Below, one piece after another: positions 55,937 through 64,000 of a DNA stretch of 64,000 bases. The notes beneath the pieces are model-generated. The model was not told where the DNA came from. It was given only the letters and a program-made list of their open reading frames with translations, and did no database searches. The stretch's first letter is position 1. Each line of letters opens with the position of its first letter. The position numbers were made by a program, and so were the translations under genes. The DNA comes from Podospora comata (taxonomy: Eukaryota; Ascomycota; Sordariomycetes; Sordariales; Podosporaceae), in contig CP071496.1 in the NCBI GenBank assembly GCA_017354895.1, positions 124,001-188,000 on the forward strand, given 5' to 3'.

Positions 55937-58900
55937 CTACTCACCACAGTTCGGACAAACACGCACCCCATTCCCATCCGCAACCACCCCATTCGTTGCG
56001 GCCTCCCTCTTCCCCCCAGATATTGAAACCCCCCTATCAATCTCCTTCCCAACCTTGCTAAACCTCTCCCGCCAGAGACTGACCTTCTGCTCCTCCGTCT
56101 CCTTCCACGGATCCCGGTTAATCCTTTCCACATCCACCACCATACCCCCGACGTCTTCTTTCAGGACGAGTTTCCCCCTAGCTATGGGTTCGGTCTTTTT
56201 GATTTCTGTCAGCAGACCCCTCGCGCTAGCTGCTGTTTGTTAGCTTCTTCTCCCTCCTACTCCTGATGGTGAGGTAGGAATGTAACAGGGAAATAAAAAA
56301 AGAATGGAAACTCACCATCAGGTGCGCAATCGTCACCCCATATTGATACTCTAAACTCCCTCCCGGGGTTGAAGAAGAAGTTTGCGGGAAGGGGGTGGTC
56401 AGCGGGGAAGGGTTGGAGTGCTGCTTCGTGGATGCCTTCGAGGGCGAGGATTGCCCCTTTTGTGACAGCGGTGGAGAAGGGGATCGGCTGTTCGTTGTCG
56501 AGGGTTAGTTCGATGGGGGAGGAGAGGAAGATGTTGGGGGATTTGGTGAGGATGTGGTCGATGTAGAGCTGGTGGGGGGTTTCTGATGGGGAGGAGATAT
56601 GGCTGGGGAGGCCGTAGAGGTAGAACGGGCAGAAGCCGGAGGGGTAGGTGTCGTCGTGGGAGGAGGTGTTCAAGGGGCGGTTTTTGAGGATGGAGAGGAT
56701 GGTCAGGGGGGTGCGGGGGAGGATGGTGCCACTGGATGAAGGGCAGTTAGCGGAATGGGAGCGGAAAAGGGAGGGGAGAGAAGAGGGGCTTACTTGGACG
56801 AGGTGCTTAAATTTCCGACGAGGGTGGTGCTGGATGTCCTGGAGGAAAGTAAAGATTCGAGGTCGATTTTGTCAGAGGTTTTGAGGATGATCTCATCGTC
56901 GCCTGTGTTGCCTTCCAACAGGCTGTACGCCCGCTGACCCTCTTCGCTGGCAAACTCTGCCTCGAGGATGATTTGCTTGCGGTGCTTGGCGAGGTGGAAC
57001 ATGGGTCTGTAAGACAGGTAAACAGTCTTGGCCGTGCCACGGCCTCTGATCCAGAAGCTGTGATAATCTGGGCTGTCGTCGTTGCGTGCCTGGCATACTT
57101 TGACTTCCTTCTCGACAACCTCTCGGAAGGTCTCGCCGAGCATGTTGATGAATCGGCCGTGGTCTCCGTCCATGGTTGCCAAGGGACTCATCACCACGTT
57201 ACGAAGCACCATTAGCTTTTCGTGAGGGGTGCTGGTGTCAAGCCCGAGACGTCGTTTGAAGTTGGTGGCGCAGTCTCCGTAGTCCTTGTACTTAAACTCT
57301 GTGGAGGTCAAGTACAATGGGATGGAAGAAGGGTTGTCATCAGGATGGTCGACCGATAGACGACTGACGACACGCTCCATGAGGTAGTTTGCTTCTTCAA
57401 CATCGGTGTTGAGGCAGCCATCTGGGTGGCGCCAGTTGAGAGCAAAGGCGTTGATGTTTAGATCCGAGCCAAGGGCGCGGAGAAGTGTGATGGTTTTGTC
57501 GGCCTGGTTTATGGTGATGCTGTCCTGGGCGATGATCTCGGTGTTTGACTTATTGAGGATTTCTTCTCTGATTCTCTGCTTTTCTCGCTCGACCTCCCTC
57601 GGATCGGAAGAGGATTCTGAAGGCAATGCGTTGAAGGGAGTGCAGACAAACGAGTCTCTTGGGGTGGAGAGTGCGGCCCAGAGGGCCGAGAGCTGCCTGT
57701 TGTCAACCGGAGTACAATTGCGTGAAATTAGCACCCGAGGTAACTCACACGAGACGAGGTGAAGCATGCTTCTGCCAAAAGAGCGCCGTATCCCTTCTGA
57801 TCAAGCCCTATGCACTTGTTAGACAGCCATGTCGAGACAGCTGATGCACCTGGCTTGCTGTGGTCATTGTCAGCTTGCTGTCAAGCTAGGAAAAGGACTG
57901 CCGTTGTCCCTTACCTTCCCTCCACACCATAAATTCCAATACTGGTGACTGCCCCTCGAGACAAGTACGGACTTGTCCATGTCACAAGATTCTTGATCCT
58001 CCCGTCTCGATACGTCAGTGCACCAGCAGGATAGGGGATGTACCCTGCCTTGTGGGGGTCGACCGTGATCGAGTCGCAGTACCGCAAAGCAAAGAGAGAT
58101 TGCTGTGTCTCGACCCTCAAGCTCAGGTCGGGCACAAGGCCGTCATCGCCCCCGTCTCTGTCGGCATCATCCTGGCCCTCTCGAGGCAGCATCGTGGCGA
58201 AGTAGCCTCCCCAGGCTGCATCGGCATGAACCATGAACGACATGCCTCGTGCTTGAAATCGCTGTCTCATGGCCAGGATCTTCTCCAACGGATCCACGGC
58301 CCCTTCTTCCGTGGACCCAATGACAGCTACAACCGAATAAACAGGCTGTTGCCTAGCAAACCGCTCCTCCAGCAGCTTCTCTAGCTTATCAAGATCAACC
58401 CTTGCATCATGGTCAACCCCAACACTGACAGCATTATCGGACCCCAATCCAACCAGCGCTGCTGCTTTGGGCCAAGAGTAGTGCTTGGTGCTGGGCACAA
58501 AGAACTGCCCATCCATCCCCTCACCAACCCCGAACTGTCGATTCAGCGCCTCCTTCCCTACCGTCTGAACATTGTACTCTGCCATCGCCTCCTCCAACCA
58601 CTCCGGCGTGATCCCAAACTGCTCGTGCAAGAGCCCGGGGATATCCAGAACAGTTTTCACCCTCAGGTTCATCATCTCCCACAAACTCATCTCCTTCAGC
58701 AGCTTCGACCTGCCCTCACAAGTTCGGACTTTGAACTCCTCACTGATAAATCTCAGCGGGCCATCTTCGTCATCCATTGCCTTCCTCACAGACAGCGGGT
58801 AATACTTTAGGTTTCTCGCCACCCACAGAGCTTCAATGTTGGCAACGGTGCCATCGCAGGTGACATGGCCCCAGGCCTTGTCCTGCTCTTCAAAACCAAA

Positions 58901-59440
58901 CAGTTCGCAAAGCTGCTCACCGACTTCGATCTCAGCGACGGTGGACAAGGGGGAGGCTTCAATGGCAACGTTGTTGGGGTTGTAGAGCATGGTCATGAAG
59001 TAACCCAGCAGGGCAGGCATGCTGAGGTCGGTGCACATGTGGGCTTGGTACCGGGGGGACCAGAAGGGGATGGAGTGCTGGCCGAGGAGGCGCGCGGTTT
59101 GCTGGACGGCGGTCTTGGTCCGGGCGGCGGAGGCGAGGAAGGAGGAAGAGGTCTGGATAGAGGGGGGAATGAAGGTGAAGTCGTTTTCCTGGCGAGTTTA
59201 TTAGCACAGCCCCAGACTTGACTGGAAGACACCTGGAAGAAAGGAAAGAGAGACGACATCTTGTTCAAAGTAATTCTTGCGGGCGAGTTGGAGTTCGTCG
59301 AGGATCGTGGTGATGTTTTCTCGGAATTGGGGGAGGTTCTCGGCGCGGGGGCCAATGAAGTAGGAGCTGATCACCTCGTGGGTGATGTCCTTGGCCTCTT
59401 CGGCGGGCATGATGGCTTTGGTTTTGGCCGGACGAGTCAT
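55937..59440 (-). CDS. Group II PLP-dependent decarboxylase, large fungal form
   Basis: Six exons can be joined in frame: 59440 to about 59258, 59188-57915, 57857-57749, 57692-56794, 56731-56316 and 56232-55937, giving about 1058 residues. The decarboxylase fold fills the first half: GHVTCDGTVANIEALWVARN (substrate and cofactor loop), MSFMVHADAAWGGYF (Asp contacting the PLP ring) and SITVDPHKAGYIPYPAG with the Schiff-base Lys. The C-terminal 450 residues are a separate domain ending in CPNCGE; I recall this long form in fungal proteins annotated as tyrosine- or glutamate-type decarboxylases. The substrate cannot be told from sequence alone. Introns 2-5 are canonical; the donor of intron 1 (GTCGTC at 59257) is not and is my least certain boundary. 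The last acceptor is a tandem CAGCAG, so two isoforms differing by one residue are possible. Confidence 0.88.
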
Positions 59441-60376
59441 TGTATAATCAATAATAGTATGGAATGTAAGAAGGCGTGGAATTATGAAGATGTCTGCCCC
59501 TGAGTCTGATCTTCAACGGGGCTGTCATGAACTTTATAGACCTGTCTCTCACGCATCGACACCCCTCATCATCATCATTCCATGTTTTTGTTGCATATCC
59601 ACAACCTTTCCCTCGTACTAATGCGGCCTAGTTACGCAGACACAGACGATCGGTCTGTGCCAGTAAAGATGAGGTGAACCAGTGCCACAAACCGCACAGC
59701 AGCTGCGATGAATAATGGTTTGCCCCATTTGCCAACCGCATGGTGAAGCTCAGCTGCAAGCCACGCGCGGCGTGTTTCAAGACGTTGCTTCCGCACAGAG
59801 CTGATGATCCTGCTGTGGTCCTGTAGACTGTGGTTGTTTCGTCATACATGTCTCAGCGATACCCCAACTTCGCTCAAAGGTATACCGATCAAAGTAGGTT
59901 CTATCTGGAGAGGAAACTCCAGAGAATCGCGCGGATGTGAATCCTTCATGCCTACCCGCTGGGATAGGAGCAAGTAAAACAATAGCCTCCCTGAATTAAC
60001 CATAACCCTAACCCTCCGCTTGTAGTGCCTTGGTCAGGAAAAGGGGCAGGTCTCCACACAGCGTCCGTTGCTCTTGACCATGATGGCGACCTTGGACTTA
60101 CCAACATGGCCAAATACTTTGACATTCTCCTCACAGTGGCTCACAAACTCTTCCTCCCAAGGTTTCACCAAAACACCAAGTCTTGCACCATCACCATGCT
60201 CAAATTTACATCCACTTCTCACTCTCTGTCGCCGCGTCAACACCGACACCAAAGCAGGATTTCGGCCCTGGAGTTGAATCAGAAACCAAGGATATAAACC
60301 ACTAATTTCTGATCGCTTTTTGTTTTTCTTTCTGTTTTCTTTCCACCAGCACCCTTCATCACCACCCCTTCTCACC
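59441..60376. other. Intergenic region
   Basis: No gene is supported. Two CCCTAA units occur near 60003-60015, too few to be telomeric. Confidence 0.45.
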
Positions 60377-60844
60377 ATGGCTCCCTCCCCCACCCCCCCA
60401 CAAATGCTCCAACCCTCCTGTTCTTCCATTTAAAACCACCACCCCCCACCTCCTCCGCTGCTCCCGCTGCCGCACCACCCACTGCCCCCCCTCCAATCGC
60501 CGATCCGCCCACTGGCCCTCCCACAAGGCCAAATGCCACCGCCCCAACTACGTCCTCCAGTTCTCCCTCCTCCCCCTCAACATCACCAACCCCGCCATCG
60601 CCCGCACCCTCTCCTGCCCGTCCTCGGCCAAGTTTTCCCACCTCCTCTCGGCCCTCCAGATCGACTGCTATAGTGATGAGAAATTGGATGATTTGTTGAC
60701 ATGTGGGAGAAGCTCAAGGAGGCGTATCGGGCGGCGAGGCCGACGGCGGACCAGAGGGAGAAGATGAAGTGGTCTGGGACGGTTTGTGTCAATGGTGACA
60801 GGCAGGGTCTGCGCAGGGATAGGGTGTACGTGTGGGACAAATGA
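60377..60844 (+). pseudogene. Decayed MYND-type zinc-finger gene
   Basis: An ATG at 60377 lies in a good context but its frame closes at 60433. In a neighbouring frame the text LLRCSRCRTTHCPPSNRRSA then HWPSHKAKC (about 60451-60533) carries the second half of a MYND zinc finger (HW-x2-HK-x2-C). NYVLQFSLLPLNITNPAIA and AKFSHLLSALQID follow. After about 60700 a third frame gives DMWEKLKEAYRAARPTADQR and ends YVWDK at 60844. One short gene in three frames, with the middle compressed, suggests frameshifts plus an internal deletion. I recall fungal MYND proteins with a similar second domain but cannot confirm that here. An alternative is a small gene with unrecognised introns, but no convincing donor/acceptor pair joins the pieces. 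Confidence 0.5.
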
Positions 60845-61334
60845 CGAGCTGCTGGAGTTGTCGATTAATAATCGAGTATGAAAAGCACAAGCTTTTATAG
60901 ATATAGAACACTTTGACATAGAAAAGCAACGCGAACCTTTTCGGCAATCCATCTCCCTTAAAAGTTCTGTATTTGACGCCATCGCCTCGACTTCAGCATG
61001 GTCTTTGGCCGAGCGAGAAGTTCTTGACCATTGGTGGCTATTCTAGAGGTATACATGCCAGTATGAAAAGCTTTTCTACGCCGCTTCACCAGACTAGACC
61101 TCACTCTGGCGGTAGTTCGCCATTCTCTGCTTCTCCTTTGAAATTTGTCTGCACTAACAGACGTAGAGAAGAAGACGGATGACAAAGAAACAAACCAGCA
61201 TTCTCATTCAGATAAATGTCCATCATACAGAAAGCCATTCTCTAAAAGAGAGCATAGGTCGCAGGGAAGGTAACGTCACAATTCCCCCGCACCGGGTCGA
61301 GCCTTTTTCCGAGACCCTGTCCCACTCGACTGCC
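60845..61334. other. Intergenic region
   Basis: No gene is supported. It should contain the promoter of the alpha/beta hydrolase gene. Confidence 0.45.
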
Positions 61335-62595
61335 ATGAACCTACCTATCATCCGATGTTGCACTGGCCCTTCTGATGGCGTTATCAACCATCATGCTTGC
61401 CAAAATCATCAACTGGTAATGGACAGTATTCCGGCCGACGCACATACCCGGGAGGTGTTTTACGTTGGCGGCGAATATGTTGATGACGGCACCGGCAATG
61501 AGACGGTATACGGGCAGGTGTATGTCGAGCACCTCGTCCCAGTCCGTAAACCCCTTCAGAAATACCCCATAATCTTCATCCCTGGAAGCAGTCGCACAGG
61601 CATTGTAGGTCACATCGTCTGGGCCAACCTTGATTCACCCCAACTAACCCACCACCCAGGACTTCCTCACCACCCCAGCCAACAACGACAACAACACCAA
61701 CTCGCCCACCCAACAAAGCTGGTCCTCCCACTTCCTCTCCCTCTCCCACGAGCTCTACCTCATCGACCCCCCCTTCCGCGGCCGCTCCCCCTGGCACCCC
61801 CCCACCCACCTCTCCTCCTCCTCCTCCCCATACCTCACCTTCGGCGCGGCCCCCCTCCAAAAAGCCTGGGCCACCCCGCCCTCCTCCACCCAATGGCCTG
61901 ACAGCCCCCCCGCAGGCAAAGGCTCCCCCGCCTTCGACCACGTCATGAGGTCGACCCACCCGCAGCTCGCCAACCTGGCAGAAGAGCAATCCGTCGCCCA
62001 AAAGTCTCTGGCGGCCCTCCTGGACAAGATCGGCAAGCCCGCCATCCTCCTGGCTCACAGCATGGGTTGCAAGATAGCCTGGCTGCTCGCCGACGCGCGG
62101 CCGGGGCTGGTGAGGGCGATTGTGGCCGTGGAGCCTGCCGGGCCGGCGTTTCAGATGAGGGGGATGGGGGGGTTAAGGAAGGAGCCGACGGTGTTTGGGC
62201 TGACCGAGGTGAGGTTGGGGTTTGAGCCTGCGGTTGGGGAGGGGGGGGAGGGGTTGAGGAGGCGGTTGGTCAAGCCGGGGGAGGAGGGGCTGTTGGAGTG
62301 TTGGCTTCAGGATGATGGGGAAGCCGGGGAGGTGAGGAAGCTGGTGAATTTGAGAAGGGTGGAGGTGTTGGTCGTGACGGGGGAGGGGTCGCCTCATAGG
62401 GGGTATGACTGGGGAACGGTGGAGTTTTTGAGGCAGGCTGGGGTGGAGGGGGTGGAGCATATAGTGCTGAGGGGAGAGGCGGGAGGGGTTCTGGAGGGGG
62501 GTGTGGGGGGGGGGAACGGACATATGATGATGTTGGAGAGGAATAGGGGGCGGATTGGGGAGGTTTTGGGCGAGTGGGTTGGGAGGAGGGTGTGA
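61335..62595 (+). CDS. Alpha/beta hydrolase (esterase/lipase-like)
   Basis: Exon 2 (61660-62595) is certain and exon 1 ends at 61604 with a GTAGGT donor; the intron has a CTAAC branch site and ends CCCAG. I place the start at the ATG at 61335, but 61419 is also in frame. A short upstream frame with a signal-like sequence (MALSTIMLAKIINW, from about 61374) hints at another intron. Conserved blocks are REVFYVGGEYVDDG, YPIIFIPGSS (oxyanion-side strand), YLIDPPFRGRSPWHP, the nucleophile elbow LLAHSMGCKIAW (AHSMG, a GxSxG variant with Ser), and a C-terminal GNGHMMMLERN holding the likely catalytic His. An insertion rich in Ser, Asn and Thr lies at the exon 2 start. It is probably a secreted or cytoplasmic esterase; the substrate is unknown. 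Skew flips from C-rich to G-rich at about 62090. Confidence 0.85.
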
Positions 62596-64000
62596 GGGTT
62601 GGTGGTCATTGATGTAAGGGGCTCTATGATACGACGCTGCGTCTACATATTCTTGTTTACATAAAGGCATGTGCTGGGGATACTGAGCTTCCAAATGCCC
62701 TAAGGTTAGATGGCCTAGAGATATATCGCTAATCTGCAAACTGCAACCACCTAAAGCGTCAAAGGGACCCAACTACGCACCGTACCTATTTACAGCCCCA
62801 TACACCAATGCTCAGTCACGCAAGCCCAAAGATAGGGGTCTACAAAATGGTCACTATGTCAACCACCTCATCCCGATCCTTATTTACATGAAGGGGTTGA
62901 CCTGCGCAGCAAAAGGGGTTGCTGCATCAACCCTAACCCCCGTTCAAGGACAGTCTGATCAACTTTCACGAACATTACAAGCTGACTAGGGTCAACATCC
63001 TCAAACAAACCGAAACAAATAAATATCGCTAACAAACAGACCCCAAGTTCCTATGTCCCTTTCCCACCTTTCCCACGGAAAACAAAAGAAATCAAAAAGT
63101 CCGAGGTCTTTGTCTTAGATAATCATCGGATTTCATGCGGTGCTTCTTCTTGTTTGGGAAACCAGCGCGAAAACGAGAAACGCGTGGGACATACTTTGCT
63201 GCGCGTCTGAGTATTGCAGATGGATAAGGTACAAAAACATCAAAAACGAAAACACGGAAACTTTGATGATCAATACATACTTATCTGGTGCTTTGTTGAC
63301 TACCTTACCTGGATTACCTAAATTGCGAGCCAAGAGTAGAGCCTTGTGAGGCTGCGGTTGGCGGTGCTGTGCTGTTGACTAGGTACCTAATTTTTAGGGT
63401 TGAATCGCTGATGAAAGTATGGGCTTTCTTGAGAGTTGGAAAGGGTACCTAGGTTTATAGCGTTGATAGTTGGTCCTATCGACAGGGATATCCAACGCGT
63501 GGGACTTGTTGTTTGAAGAGATGGGTCGTCTTGAAGAGAGGGGTGTTGAGAGAGTGAGGAGGAGGGGTGAAGAGCAGGGTCGCAAGCTGAACTGGACCCC
63601 TGTTATTGAAGGTGACGGCAATTGGCTCGCTAGCCTGCGTCTTGATTGACAAGGTTGACATGGTCTGGGCATTGGGCAGCGGTTTTTTTTGGGTTGGGCT
63701 AGGGTTTCTTTGATGCTTGGGGCCGAGCAAAAAAGATTACCATGATGCTGGGGACTGGAGGGAGCAGGTGGTGGTATCAACTTGTATGTATGAATACGGT
63801 AGGTGCCGGACTGGTGCTCTTTGCAAGCACCCCACATGCAGCCACCCGCGACGCGACGGGAAGGAAAACGACGACGGCCTCGAACGAATGAAGAATGCCT
63901 GGCGAGTTGCGGCTGTGAGTTGCTGCAGACGCCTCTTTCGTTAGCGCCATGCGTCGTGGTCCCAGTTACATTCACATCCAGACCGCCGGGTTCCGTTTGG
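62596..64000. other. Intergenic region to the window end
   Basis: I see no well-supported gene. Open frames on the minus strand between 63394 and 63975 overlap each other and have no recognisable product. ACCTAGGTA-type motifs lie at about 63379-63390 and 63445-63457. Confidence 0.4.

Noticed and set aside
60003-60015. Telomere-like CCCTAA units; also near 11648, 30519 and 62931.
   Set aside because: Only one or two units at each place, expected by chance; no sign of a chromosome end.
63394-63975. Overlapping minus-strand frames at the window end.
   Set aside because: Two frames compete, neither has a recognisable product or clear splice sites; a short gene cannot be excluded.

Overview
The window reads as chromosomal DNA of a filamentous ascomycete, most likely a Sordariomycete and probably one of the Sordariales (inference). 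The reasons are: genes broken by short introns of about 50-130 nt with GTRNGY-type donors; a HET-domain protein, two Zn2Cys6 regulators, a GH6 enzyme with a CBM1 and a UstYa-type oxidase; and AT-rich blocks in which transposon relics carry stop codons of the kind left by repeat-induced point mutation (RIP).

Layout. 1-12.6 kb: a partial unknown gene, a decayed coiled-coil gene, a small mitochondrial membrane protein, a Zn2Cys6 regulator and, tail to tail with it, a HET protein with an N-terminal membrane domain; then a scrap of an iron-type alcohol dehydrogenase gene. 13.2-25 kb is a transposon graveyard: an internally deleted Fot1/pogo element with 17-bp subterminal tandem repeats, a decayed coiled-coil gene, AT-rich degenerate repeats and three LTR copies, two of them solo LTRs in opposite orientation that each keep a 5-bp target duplication. 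An F-box-type gene sits inside it (18.1-20.4 kb). 25.8-37.7 kb: a second Zn2Cys6 regulator, an AIFM3-like Rieske/flavin reductase, a P450, a secreted Asp-box (GH93/sialidase-fold) protein, a low-complexity basic protein, a BIM1-like copper protein and a small four-helix membrane protein.

39-52.7 kb: a broken small secreted protein gene, an FAD aromatic hydroxylase, a coiled-coil protein, a second P450, a GH6 cellulase with C-terminal CBM1, a UstYa-type oxidase and a GMC oxidoreductase pseudogene. 52.8-55.1 kb: a solo LTR and a second Fot1/pogo relic. 55.2-62.6 kb: a small secreted protein, a six-exon group II PLP decarboxylase of about 1058 residues, a decayed MYND-finger gene and an alpha/beta hydrolase.

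How the genes fit together. No PKS, NRPS or terpene synthase is visible, so the scattered oxidative enzymes (FAD hydroxylase, two P450s, UstYa, GMC remnant) do not form a recognisable complete biosynthetic cluster. The plant-wall genes (GH6-CBM1, Asp-box protein) suit a saprotroph. The most unusual whole-window signals are the repeated intragenic reversal of GC skew (C-rich 5' half, G-rich 3' half of the coding strand in many genes), the short ACCTAGGTA-type motif that recurs in intergenic DNA, and the number of recently broken genes next to intact ones. Exon boundaries were set by hand from splice signals and reading-frame continuity; no search or computation was run.
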